Origin: Mumia sp. ZJ1417
Lineage (GTDB): Bacteria > Actinomycetota > Actinomycetes > Propionibacteriales > Nocardioidaceae
Length of the DNA stretch: 64,000 bases
Assembly (NCBI RefSeq): GCF_014127285.1
Contig: NZ_CP059901.1
Location: 62,001 to 126,000 of the forward strand
Direction of reading: 5' to 3'
In this document: positions 1 to 7,686 of the stretch, one piece after another
How positions within the stretch are numbered: position 1 is the first letter of the stretch
Layout of the letters: the number at the start of each line of letters is the position of its first letter
The notes under the pieces: generated by a model
The model's database searches: none
Seen by the model: the letters and a program-made list of their open reading frames with translations, nothing else
Told to the model about the DNA's origin: nothing
Translations under genes and position numbers: made by a program

Positions 1-244
1 GCGCCTCGGCGTGGCCGGTGACGAGCCAGATGTTCATCCCGAGGAGGCTCGCGAGCTTCTTCACGGGGGTCTCGGCACGGGTCTTCGCGAGGGGGGCGAC
101 AGGGTCGAGCCCGTCGCGGCGCAGCGGCATCAGCCAGCGGTTGGGGACGAAGGTGAGCTTCGAGAGATCGATGCCGTCCTTCTGTGACCGCAGGACAGTC
201 CGTTGCGCGACCCACGTGAGCAGGTCCGTTGTCATCTTGCGCAT
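1..244 (-). CDS. Cytochrome P450, N-terminal fragment (cut by window edge)
   Basis: Only the first 81 codons are visible, reading leftwards off the window. The protein begins MRKMTTDLLTW and contains LDPVAPLAKTRAETPV followed by WLVTGHAEA. This is the usual N-terminal pattern of soluble bacterial P450s: an Asp-Pro then Leu-Ala and Arg lead-in ending in Pro-Val, followed by the first beta sheet W-L-V-T. The haem-binding Cys loop lies outside the window, so the family call rests on the N-terminus alone and no substrate can be suggested. The start is ATG at 244; a second ATG is 9 bases further in. No ferredoxin or ferredoxin reductase gene is seen on this side. Another protein with a similar N-terminus cannot be excluded. 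Confidence 0.6.
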   Translation of the reverse strand, partial: MRKMTTDLLTWVAQRTVLRSQKDGIDLSKLTFVPNRWLMPLRRDGLDPVAPLAKTRAETPVKKLASLLGMNIWLVTGHAEA

Positions 245-298
245 AGTCCGACCAGACTAACCGCAGGGGAGTCCGCTGAAGCCCTCGCTGCGGTGATT

Positions 299-679
299 TC
301 AGGGATGACCCTGAGCACCCTCAGGGAGCAGGTCGATGAGGATGGGGACGGCGCTGCGCTCGAGGGGCTTCGTGGCCGTGAGCAGCGTGAGGACGTGGCC
401 GTCTGCGCGTTCTCGCAGGGCCTGCAGCGCCGCCCGTCCTGCTGGCGAATCGAGCTCGGCGCGGTATCGGCGGGCGAACTCCTCGTACGCGAGGCCCTCG
501 TGGTGCAGCGCGCGCCGCAGCTCGGTGGTTGGTGCAACGTCCTTGTCCCACGCGGTCAGGTCGAGCTCGTCCTTGCGGAGGCCGCGCGGCCACAGGCGGT
601 CCACGAGAACCCGCATGCCGTCGTCGTCCGAGGGTGGGTCGTACGCGCGTCTGCCTTGGATCCGCAGCGGTCCCATCAC
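299..679 (-). CDS. DUF488 family protein
   Basis: A 126-residue protein of the DUF488 (YeaO-like) family. Visible family features are the central D-R-L-W-P-R-G-L stretch (about residues 27-34), the following L-D-L-T-A-W-D-K-D-V-A-P, and the E-F-A-R-R-Y segment near residues 67-72. The length is typical for this family of small cytoplasmic proteins. The biochemical role is not established and I do not assign one. It starts at ATG 679 (the second codon is also ATG). It is transcribed away from the repeat at 718-787 and towards the P450 fragment, with which it may share a transcript; about 55 bases separate them. Confidence 0.85.
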   Translation of the reverse strand: MMGPLRIQGRRAYDPPSDDDGMRVLVDRLWPRGLRKDELDLTAWDKDVAPTTELRRALHHEGLAYEEFARRYRAELDSPAGRAALQALRERADGHVLTLLTATKPLERSAVPILIDLLPEGAQGHP

Positions 680-717
680 CTCAGTCAGCCACAGGCGCCG
701 CCGACGCGCAGGCGGTG

Positions 718-787
718 GGTCTCGACAGGCTCGACCGGCGGTGGGTCTCGACGGGCTCGACCGTCGCTGGTTGAGCCTGTCGAAACC
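718..787. repeat. Cluster of three copies of the GGTTTCGACAGGCTCAACC repeat
   Basis: Three copies of the dispersed repeat (family A in this annotation) lie between the DUF488 start and the nuclease stop codon. Copies at 718-741 and 744-762 are head to tail (GGTCTCGACRGGCTCGACC). The copy at 769-787 is inverted (GGTTGAGCCTGTCGAAACC) and can pair with either of the others as a hairpin. It could act as the 3' terminator of the nuclease gene. Confidence 0.85.
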
Positions 788-797
788 CCCAGACCCG

Positions 798-3572
798 TCA
801 GAACCCGAGGACGCGCGCCGTCACCGTGGTCTCCGAGGCCGCATGGGTCGCGTCGCCGGAATAGCGGACGGTGAGCTGGTGCGTCCCAGGCTTGAGCGCC
901 TTCGCCGGGAGCGCGACGACGGTTACGCCACGCACGAGCCGCTGGCTGGCGAGGACCGTGTCGCCCTTGAGCACCTCGACCGTCCCCGTGGCTCGCGGCT
1001 TGACCTGCGCGGCGATGATCGGGCCGAACAGCGGCGAGACCCCCGGTGTCGCGACGGCGCTCAGCGTCGTCGGCGTGAGCTGCTCTTCGAGCGCGATCCC
1101 GACGAGCGCCGGGTCGTGGTCGCTGGAGCGGAACGCGCTCTCGTCGTAGAAGTCCGTCGCGTTGCCGTGGTAGCGGCTGTACTCGTACGCGATCGGCTCC
1201 ATGGCGTTGATCGCCCACACCCCCATGCCGGTGATGTCCTGCGCCGCGGCGGGCGACGCGAACACGTGGTCGAGCGAGCCGATCTCGCCCTCGAACTGGT
1301 ACGTCTCCGCCGTCTCGTACTCCTCCTCGAGATCGACGTAGCCCGCCTCGCGCAGGACCGTGATCGGGTCCTCCTTCGAGTACGCGTTGAGGTCGCCGGT
1401 GAGATAGACCTTCTCGGTGCCTGAGGCGGCCTTGACCGTGTCGGCGAACGCGACGAGCGACTGTGCCTGCTGGACCCGCTCGGCGTTGCCCGCACCCTGG
1501 TCGGGATCAGGCGTGCCCGAACGCTTCGACTTGAAGTGGTTGACGATCGCGACGAAGCGGTCGGCCTCCCCACCTGCGACCGGCTGGAATGCCTGCGCGA
1601 GAGGCTCGCGGGCGTCCGCGAACGCCGCATCGCCGACGAGCACGGTCGACTCACCGACGGCCTCGACTACGGCCGGCTTGTAGATGAAGGCTGTACGGAT
1701 GAAGTCCTGCTCGTCCAGCGCCGGGAGCGTGGCCGGCGACGGGACGAACGCCCAGGTGCCCGCGCCAGCGTCGGCGTTGAGCGCCTCGGTCAGGGCGGCG
1801 AGCGCGGTGTCACGGTCCTGGCCGTAGTACTTCGCGGAGTTCTCGATCTCCTCGAGCGACACCACGTCGGCATCGAGCGTGTTGATCGCCTCGACGATCT
1901 TGGCCTGCTGGCGGGCGAAGCTCGCGTCGTCGGCCGCACCGCGCGGGCCGGCGTTGCCGGGGCACTCGTCGACCGTCGTCGGAAGGCCGTCGCGATCGAG
2001 GAAGTAGACGCACTCGATGCCCGTGGCCGCCTTGTAGTCCTCGCCGGTGGTCGTGAAGTAGTTGAGGACGTTGAACGCCGCCAACTTCACGTCGCCGCCG
2101 ACCTGCGGCGGGGCTGCGGGACGCTCGGCGCCGCTGAACGTGGCCGGGAGCACGTCGTTGGCGTCGTCGGCGGTCAGCTGGGCCGTCGGCTGAAGCTTCC
2201 AGGCGTTGTTGCGGTAGTCGAGGACGACGTCCTTCGTGAACGTCGCCGCGGCTCCCACCCGGATTGTCGTGTCGGCGTCGATCCACGGCATCGGCGTGAA
2301 CCGTCCGCCGCCGGTGTAGTTGATCGACGAGCCGTCGTCGAGGGTGATCCGCTTGGTCGCGTTCTCCGCCTTCACAGCCTGGGAGGCCGTCCCCGGAGCG
2401 GCGATCTCGGTCGGGACGTACAGCGGCGAGTCGCCCGCGGCGAGCCCGACCTCGGCGAAGGTGTTGGTCGTGTAGTTGTTCGTCACGGTGAACGTGCCCG
2501 ACGGGGCGACGAGCATGCCCTCGAGCGTCTCGCGGTCGGCATCGCCGAGCGGGAGCGCGAGCGCGGTCGCCTTGACGGCCTCGGCCGGCTCCGAGAGGAC
2601 CTCGACGTCTGCCGCGGCGGGCGTGATCTGGGTGAGTCCGTTGAACTCGACGATCGGACCCGTGATCTTGACGTGGTCGCCCTTCGCGACCTTGGCGACC
2701 GCGGCGCTGCCGAAGACGAAGAGCCCGTCGGAGGCACCCGGGGTGGCGTCGGTCTCGCCGCCGCTGCCCGCGGTCTGCAGGTAGAAGCCGTTGAAGCCGC
2801 CGGTCTTGTACGCCGCGGTGACCACGCCCTGCGTGATCACGGTGTCGCCGACGTACGGGCTGGCGACCCCCGTGCCCTGGATCGCGGCGATCGTCCGCTC
2901 GACGACCGGGTTGGGGCCGGGGACGCACGCCTCGCCGCACGCGGTCGGCGTCGGGGCGCCGGTCGTGAAGTCGACACTGTTGTTGTCGGCGTCCTCACCG
3001 CCCGTACGGTTCAGCGAGGCGGTGACCGAGTAGCCGTCGGCCTTCGGCGCGGTCTCTGACGTGTTGGACACGCCGTACCCGAGCACGTCGACCACGGCAG
3101 GGTCGGCGAGCACGGTCGCGCCGTCACCGGTGAGCGTGGCGTCGGAGGTCGAGAGCGCGAGTGTGCCGCCGTTGGCGTTGCCCGAGAATGCGATCGTCGA
3201 CGCCGCGTCGGGCGTCGGCAGCGGAGCGCCGTTGGTCGAGTTGGCGTTGCCGCTCACGAGGTAGTGACCACCCGCGGGAATCGTCCCCGACAACGCGATC
3301 TTGCCGGTGAAGTTGCCGGTGGACGAGTACGAGCGGTATTGCACCGTCCACCCGTCGACCTCGATCTCCTCACCGGTCGGGTTGTGGAGCTCGACGAACT
3401 TGTTGAGGTACGTCGCGCCGGCGCTGCCGCCGTTGAGGTAGGCCTCGTTGATCACGAGGTGGTCGGCGGGCGCGGCCACAGCCGGTGCGCCGACGGCGGC
3501 CAGCGTGCCGGCCGCGAGGGCGACAGCGGCCGCGAGCGCGGCAGGCCGTAGCCGAAGGAGGTGCGGGCTCAT
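798..3572 (-). CDS. Secreted ExeM/NucH-type endonuclease with lamin-tail and Ig-like domains
   Basis: A 924-residue secreted nuclease. Residues 1-34 are a signal peptide ending in A-P-A-V-A-A. They are followed by a lamin-tail domain (about 37-160, with V-E-L-H-N-P), an OB-fold-like region (about 230-330), and an endonuclease/exonuclease/phosphatase domain starting at K-L-A-A-F-N-V-L-N-Y-F (about 492) and ending with S-S-D-H-D-P (about 814), which carries the catalytic Asp and His. The last 85 residues are an Ig-like domain almost duplicated in the neighbouring 5'-nucleotidase. Secreted nucleases of this type degrade extracellular DNA. The gene is 20 bases downstream of the 5'-nucleotidase with its own GAGGAGA ribosome site, so the two probably form an operon that releases nucleotides and then phosphate outside the cell. 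Phosphate control is plausible, but I did not identify a Pho box. Confidence 0.9.
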   Translation of the reverse strand: MSPHLLRLRPAALAAAVALAAGTLAAVGAPAVAAPADHLVINEAYLNGGSAGATYLNKFVELHNPTGEEIEVDGWTVQYRSYSSTGNFTGKIALSGTIPAGGHYLVSGNANSTNGAPLPTPDAASTIAFSGNANGGTLALSTSDATLTGDGATVLADPAVVDVLGYGVSNTSETAPKADGYSVTASLNRTGGEDADNNSVDFTTGAPTPTACGEACVPGPNPVVERTIAAIQGTGVASPYVGDTVITQGVVTAAYKTGGFNGFYLQTAGSGGETDATPGASDGLFVFGSAAVAKVAKGDHVKITGPIVEFNGLTQITPAAADVEVLSEPAEAVKATALALPLGDADRETLEGMLVAPSGTFTVTNNYTTNTFAEVGLAAGDSPLYVPTEIAAPGTASQAVKAENATKRITLDDGSSINYTGGGRFTPMPWIDADTTIRVGAAATFTKDVVLDYRNNAWKLQPTAQLTADDANDVLPATFSGAERPAAPPQVGGDVKLAAFNVLNYFTTTGEDYKAATGIECVYFLDRDGLPTTVDECPGNAGPRGAADDASFARQQAKIVEAINTLDADVVSLEEIENSAKYYGQDRDTALAALTEALNADAGAGTWAFVPSPATLPALDEQDFIRTAFIYKPAVVEAVGESTVLVGDAAFADAREPLAQAFQPVAGGEADRFVAIVNHFKSKRSGTPDPDQGAGNAERVQQAQSLVAFADTVKAASGTEKVYLTGDLNAYSKEDPITVLREAGYVDLEEEYETAETYQFEGEIGSLDHVFASPAAAQDITGMGVWAINAMEPIAYEYSRYHGNATDFYDESAFRSSDHDPALVGIALEEQLTPTTLSAVATPGVSPLFGPIIAAQVKPRATGTVEVLKGDTVLASQRLVRGVTVVALPAKALKPGTHQLTVRYSGDATHAASETTVTARVLGF

Positions 3573-3592
3573 GCGGGTTCTCCTCGCTGTCG

Positions 3593-5962
3593 TCAGCGTC
3601 CGAGGACGCGGACGGTCTTCACGGTCTCGGACGGCTTGTGCTTACCGTCGCCGCCGTACCGGATGGTGAGGGTGTGCGTCCCCGGCTTGAGGGCACGGCC
3701 ACCGAGCGCGATCACCGTGTGACCGGCGAGCAGCTTGCCGGAGCCGAATGCTTTCCCGCTGGCGTCAAGCACCTGCACGGTGCCGGTCGCGCCACGCGGG
3801 CTCACGCGAGCGACCACGATCGGGCCGAACAGCGGGGAGAGGCCCGGGGTGGCCACGGCATCGATGGTCGTGGCGATCTTGCCCTTGACCACCGTGACGG
3901 GGAGCGACACGACCGTGCCGGTCGGCTGCGCGGTCAAGGTGAGCATCGCCGCCCCGGCTGCGAGCCCCGCGGGCACGGTGAACGTGACGGTCGCCGTACC
4001 GTTCGAGACCGGGAAGCTCCCGACCTCGGTCTCGCCGACCTTCGCGGTCAGCGTGGTGTTCTGCGGGCTGTCGAGCGACGTGAGGTCGAGCTTGGAGACC
4101 GTGAAGGTGGTCGGCTCCCCCGTCGTCAGGGTCGTCGGAGCATCCGTGGTCACCGTCGAGCGTCGGGCGAACGACGGGGCGACGGGCGACTTGTCCTCGA
4201 GGTACGAGATCCAGGCCTCGCGATCGACCAGCCCGGAGTCCTTCGGCGCTGCACCCTCCTTGAACACGTGGAAGTTGTCCTGGCCGGTGACGAGGAAGGC
4301 GAACGTCCCGACGCGGTAGTCCTTGGCGAGGTCGATCGGCTCGCCGTCGATCGTGACCGAGTCGATGACGCCCTTCTTGCGCGGGTTGCCTGCCGGGTCC
4401 GGCGGGACGGCCGGGTCGTCGACCTCGTGGTAGGTGTACGAGACGTTGTCGGAGAGCCCGAGCTGGAGGTATGCGCGGGAGGGCACGGCGCCGTTGACGT
4501 CGCGCTGCCACTGCTGCTCGAGCAGCCGCACGAACTGCTCACCCGTCAGCGTGACGGACGAGAGGTTGTTGGCGAAAGGCAGGACGGAGTTGGCCTCGGC
4601 GAAGGTGACGACGCCGTCGGTGTTCGCCGGGTTGGTGCTCGTGTCACCGGCATAGAACAGCTCCGCGCGAAGGCCGCCGGGGTTGGCGATGCCGATCTCG
4701 GCGTTGCCGCCCTGGTCGTTCGCCAGGCTGTCACGCAGCGCGTTGGCGACGAGGTTGCCGAGGGTGGACTCGGAGGCGCGGTCGTCGCGCACGCCGGTCG
4801 CTCCCGGCGTGGGGTGCGTGTAGACGCCGTCCTGGTAGGTGCCGCCGATGAGAGCGGTCGTGATGTCGTTGCTGACGGTCGCGACCGGTCGGTTGCCGAC
4901 GGCCGCCGAGTTGGCGATCGCGGTGTCCACGATGGTCTTCACCGCAGCGACCCGCGGGTACTGGGCGACGAGGTCGGCGTCTGCCGTCGTGGTGCGGGCG
5001 ACGACCGACCGGGTGTGCGCGACGACCTCGTCTGTCGCGGTGTCGTACGTGATCTCGACCTTCGCGACGCCCTCGCCGTAGTTGCCGGACTGCACCAGCG
5101 GGCGCGTGCCCGTACCGCCGGGGATCGGCGCGTCGTAGGCATAGCGCTGATGGGTGTGTCCGGTGAAGATCGCGTCGACGGCCGCCGTGGTGTCGTTGAC
5201 CATGTGCGCGAAGACGGGGCTTGCCGCGACCTGCTGGTCGAGCGTGGCCGCGGAGTCGGAGAGCGGTGCGCCCTCGTGATAGCTGGCGATGATCAGGTCG
5301 GCCTCGCCGTTGGCGTCGTCACCGTCCTTGAGCTCGCCCGCGACGCGGTTGACGGCCTCGACGGGGTCGCCGAAGTCGAGGTCGGCGATGCCGTCCGCGC
5401 TGACGAGGGACCTGGTCTCCTCGGTCACCACGCCGACGATCGCGACATCGACGCCGTTGACCGTGTACTCGGCGTACTCGGGGAGGGCGGGGTCTTCGGT
5501 GCCCTTGTCGTAGACGTTGGCGCCCAGGAAGACCGGCGTGCCGAAGCGGTTCTGGCCCATCCGCGGGATGACGCGGCCCGTGAGGTCGGCGAAGCCCTGG
5601 TCGAACTCGTGGTTGCCGACGGCGGTGTTGTCGAGCTGCAGGGCCTTGAGGACATCGATGGTCGGGTTGTCCTGGTCGACGGCCGAGGCGAAGAGCGAGG
5701 CGCCGATGTTGTCGCCGGCGGCGACGAAGACGGTGCTGTCCTCTCCGCCGGCGGCCCGCAGCTGCTCGACCGTGCCCGCGAACTTCACGGTGTTGGCGTC
5801 GATCCGGCCATGGAAGTCGTTGATGCCGAGGAAGGTCAGCGTGACCTCGTCCTCAGGAGCCGCAGATGCCGCGGGAACGACGGACAGCGGAGCCGCGACC
5901 AGCGCGGCCGTAGCGGCGAGAAGAGTGGTCCGCCGCAGGAGAGTACGGTGTCTGGGTCGCAT
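3593..5962 (-). CDS. Secreted 5'-nucleotidase / metallophosphatase with C-terminal Ig-like domain
   Basis: A 789-residue secreted enzyme of the UshA/5'-nucleotidase family. A signal peptide (residues 1-35) precedes a calcineurin-like metallophosphatase domain with metal-ligand motifs N-D-F-H-G (about 48), G-D-N-I-G (about 85), G-N-H-E-F-D (about 115) and G-H-T-H (about 266). The 5'-nucleotidase C-terminal substrate domain covers roughly 350-600. Two Ig-like modules follow; the last (about 705-789) contains S-P-L-F-G-P-I and ends V-R-V-L-G-R, closely matching the end of the downstream nuclease (V-L-G-F). No LPXTG motif or transmembrane tail is seen, so the protein is probably released or non-covalently wall-bound. 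The ATG at 5962 has GAGGAG six bases upstream. It is the first gene of a two-gene operon for use of extracellular nucleotides. Confidence 0.92.
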   Translation of the reverse strand: MRPRHRTLLRRTTLLAATAALVAAPLSVVPAASAAPEDEVTLTFLGINDFHGRIDANTVKFAGTVEQLRAAGGEDSTVFVAAGDNIGASLFASAVDQDNPTIDVLKALQLDNTAVGNHEFDQGFADLTGRVIPRMGQNRFGTPVFLGANVYDKGTEDPALPEYAEYTVNGVDVAIVGVVTEETRSLVSADGIADLDFGDPVEAVNRVAGELKDGDDANGEADLIIASYHEGAPLSDSAATLDQQVAASPVFAHMVNDTTAAVDAIFTGHTHQRYAYDAPIPGGTGTRPLVQSGNYGEGVAKVEITYDTATDEVVAHTRSVVARTTTADADLVAQYPRVAAVKTIVDTAIANSAAVGNRPVATVSNDITTALIGGTYQDGVYTHPTPGATGVRDDRASESTLGNLVANALRDSLANDQGGNAEIGIANPGGLRAELFYAGDTSTNPANTDGVVTFAEANSVLPFANNLSSVTLTGEQFVRLLEQQWQRDVNGAVPSRAYLQLGLSDNVSYTYHEVDDPAVPPDPAGNPRKKGVIDSVTIDGEPIDLAKDYRVGTFAFLVTGQDNFHVFKEGAAPKDSGLVDREAWISYLEDKSPVAPSFARRSTVTTDAPTTLTTGEPTTFTVSKLDLTSLDSPQNTTLTAKVGETEVGSFPVSNGTATVTFTVPAGLAAGAAMLTLTAQPTGTVVSLPVTVVKGKIATTIDAVATPGLSPLFGPIVVARVSPRGATGTVQVLDASGKAFGSGKLLAGHTVIALGGRALKPGTHTLTIRYGGDGKHKPSETVKTVRVLGR

Positions 5963-6096
5963 CTAGGGGCTCCTCAGAGAGACGTGATCCGCTGACCATA
6001 GCGAGCAGAGGTGTCGAGCGCTGCCGCAAACTATGACGGTTCGACCACGTTTAGATGTCAACAATTGGCTTTTCGGACAGGCTGGCAGGAGGTCCT

Positions 6097-6726
6097 GTGG
6101 CGCCCGACCACTATCTGGTGCCCGCTCGTGACGCCGAGGCCACGATCGAGGTCAAGGGTTCGCGGTTCCTGGGCTGGGTCCGGCGGGTCGATTCCGAGGA
6201 CGAGGCGCGGGCGTACGTGGCTGTGGCGAGGCGCGAGTTCTTCGACGCCCGGCACCACTGCTCGGCGTTCGTCATCGGGCCTGACGGCTCGCTCCAGCGC
6301 AGCAACGACGACGGGGAGCCGAGCGGGACCGCCGGTGCTCCGATGCTCGAGGTGCTGGTGCGCCGGGAGGTCCGTGACGTCGTCGCGGTGGTCACGCGGT
6401 GGTTCGGCGGGACGCTGCTCGGGGCCGGAGGGCTGGTCCGCGCGTACTCCGAGACGACCGCGGCGGCGCTCGACGCCGCAGGGGTGCTGCGCCGCGAGCG
6501 ACGCGTGGTCGTCACGGTCGAGGTCGCCCACGCCGAGGCGGGCAAGGTGGAGAACGAGCTGCGTGCGCGAGGTGCCGAGGTGGTCGGCGTCGAGTACGAG
6601 GCGGATGCCGTACGGCTCCGTGTCGCCGCGTGGCCGGATGCGGTCGTGTCCCTCCGGGAGCAGGTTGCCGCCCTCACCCGCGGAGCCGGGGAGATCGTGG
6701 TCGGCGACTCGGTGTGGATGCCGTGA
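6097..6726 (+). CDS. YigZ/IMPACT (UPF0029) family protein
   Basis: A protein of the YigZ/IMPACT family, 209 residues from the start chosen here. Family hallmarks are K-G-S-R-F-L near the N-terminus, H-H-C-S-A-F, D-D-G-E-P-S-G-T-A-G and R-W-F-G-G-T-L-L-G-A-G-G-L-V-R-A-Y. The C-terminal part is the small UPF0029 domain. Eukaryotic IMPACT proteins regulate Gcn2, but the bacterial role is unclear. I place the start at GTG 6097 because AGGAGG lies four bases upstream; an in-frame ATG at 6055 has no ribosome site but could be leaderless, giving 14 more residues. The gene is divergent from the 5'-nucleotidase and followed 17 bases later by a small membrane-protein gene. Confidence 0.9.
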   Translation: MAPDHYLVPARDAEATIEVKGSRFLGWVRRVDSEDEARAYVAVARREFFDARHHCSAFVIGPDGSLQRSNDDGEPSGTAGAPMLEVLVRREVRDVVAVVTRWFGGTLLGAGGLVRAYSETTAAALDAAGVLRRERRVVVTVEVAHAEAGKVENELRARGAEVVGVEYEADAVRLRVAAWPDAVVSLREQVAALTRGAGEIVVGDSVWMP

Positions 6727-6743
6727 CTCGGTACGGTCGGGGC

Positions 6744-6956
6744 ATGGCTCAGAAGCAGTGGTCCGACCTGACACCGCCCCAACGGCGCGCGGTCATCGCG
6801 CTCGGCGCCGTCGAGGTCGTCCTCACCACGGCGGCGCTCGTCAGCCTCGCGCGCACGCCGGCCGAGCGCATACGAGGCCCTAAGGCAGCCTGGGTGGGCG
6901 GGTGCTTCGTCCAGCCCGCCGGGCCGATCGCCTACTTCCTCGTCGGTCGCCGCTGA
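6744..6956 (+). CDS. Small membrane protein, PLDc_N-like
   Basis: A 70-residue protein starting M-A-Q-K-Q-W-S-D-L, with one hydrophobic helix (about residues 14-31) and a second short hydrophobic segment ending G-P-I-A-Y-F-L-V-G-R-R. The pattern of a Trp-Val-x-x-Cys-Phe-V-x-P-x-G-P-I-x-Y-F turn into a terminal Gly-Arg-Arg resembles the phospholipase D-nuclease N-terminal (PLDc_N) small membrane domain common in actinobacteria. No function can be assigned. It follows the YigZ gene on the same strand and probably shares its transcript. The ATG at 6744 is the only good start in this frame after the YigZ stop. Confidence 0.75.
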   Translation: MAQKQWSDLTPPQRRAVIALGAVEVVLTTAALVSLARTPAERIRGPKAAWVGGCFVQPAGPIAYFLVGRR

Positions 6957-6971
6957 CCGGCCACCGACGGG

Positions 6972-7502
6972 TCAGAGCGCGTCGAGGCGGCCGAGCACGT
7001 CGCGTACGTGGTCGAGCGAGCGCTTGTGCGCGAGACCTGTCGTGTCGTCGAAGTAGAGCCCGTCGCCGATGAGCTGCACCGTACGGGCGAGCGCGTCGTC
7101 GCCGTAGTGCTCGGCGAGCACGGCGAACCACCCGTTTCGCAGCTCCGCGAGCGTCTCTCGGGCCCGGACGTCGTCCTGGGCGAGGCGTGATGCGGCGATC
7201 AGCCCGCGGTCGAAGGCTGACCCGGTGTCGACGGAGGTCTCGAGGTAATAGCGGACCGGACCCTGCGGCGCGTCCTTCATCGTGAGGACGTCGGCGCGAC
7301 CCTGCTCCCGGAGCCGGTCGAGCATCGCGTCGGCCATCGCGTCCTTGCTCGGGAAGTGATAGAGCAAGCCGCCCTTGGAGACCTCGGCCCGCGCGGCGAC
7401 GGCGTCGAGCGTTGCGATCTTGACGCCCCCCTCCACGAGGAGCATCTCGAAGGCGTCGAGGATGCGGTCGCGGGTAGTCGCGCCGTCGTTGCGGGCGGGC
7501 AT
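6972..7502 (-). CDS. TetR-family repressor of the adjacent MFS exporter
   Basis: A 176-residue TetR-family regulator. The N-terminal helix-turn-helix (about residues 10-55) includes R-D-R-I-L-D-A-F and E-V-S-K-G-G-L-L-Y-H-F-P-S-K-D-A-M, the classic recognition-helix pattern. The C-terminal ligand-binding half is divergent, as usual. The gene is divergent from an EmrB/QacA-type exporter, and the 184-base intergenic region holds two copies of a TetR-like operator (7611-7647). The most economical model is a drug-responsive repressor controlling the exporter and possibly itself. It ends convergently with the small membrane-protein gene. Confidence 0.9.
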   Translation of the reverse strand: MPARNDGATTRDRILDAFEMLLVEGGVKIATLDAVAARAEVSKGGLLYHFPSKDAMADAMLDRLREQGRADVLTMKDAPQGPVRYYLETSVDTGSAFDRGLIAASRLAQDDVRARETLAELRNGWFAVLAEHYGDDALARTVQLIGDGLYFDDTTGLAHKRSLDHVRDVLGRLDAL

Positions 7503-7536
7503 GCGAGCACTCTAGCGAGGTCGTCCTTGCCGCTCG

Positions 7537-7595
7537 TCCCACCCGTCTGCCGATGCCGTGGTGGCGCAGAACACCACAAATCGGCTTGAGTGGGA
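7537..7595. repeat. Interrupted palindrome between tetR and MFS gene
   Basis: A 59-base imperfect inverted repeat with three matched blocks in nested order: TCCCAC/GTGGGA, GCCGAT/ATCGGC and GTGGTG/CACCAC around an 8-base loop. It resembles in design the other palindromic repeats of the window (families B, C and E) but not in sequence. It lies upstream of the exporter operators, so it may be a repeat rather than an operator. Confidence 0.6.
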
Positions 7596-7607
7596 AGAAA
7601 CGCGCAC

Positions 7608-7647
7608 TGTACCGTCTGGACGGGAACAACTGTACCGGCTGGACGGT
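7608..7647 (+). promoter_or_regulatory. Two TetR-type operators upstream of the MFS exporter
   Basis: The sequence TGTACCGTCTGGACGG at 7608-7623 is repeated as TGTACCGGCTGGACGG at 7631-7646. Each copy contains a dyad CCGTC-TG-GACGG (the second copy with one mismatch), and the copies are spaced 23 bases apart, about two helical turns. This is typical of a TetR-family repressor binding as a pair of dimers over a promoter. The exporter start codon is 40 bases downstream. Confidence 0.75.
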
Positions 7648-7686
7648 TAAGTCCCACATACATCCGAGACCTCGCCCGGGGGAGAC

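Noticed and set aside
203-1424. Long plus-strand open frames over the DUF488 and nuclease genes
   Set aside because: They are rich in Arg, lack any recognisable family and lie antisense to genes with clear domains; high GC content keeps alternative frames open.
3485-5995. An 836-codon plus-strand open frame opposite the 5'-nucleotidase
   Set aside because: It is the mirror of the real gene; composition is Arg/Asp/Gly/Val-rich with no domain, and the minus-strand protein has a signal peptide and all metal motifs.
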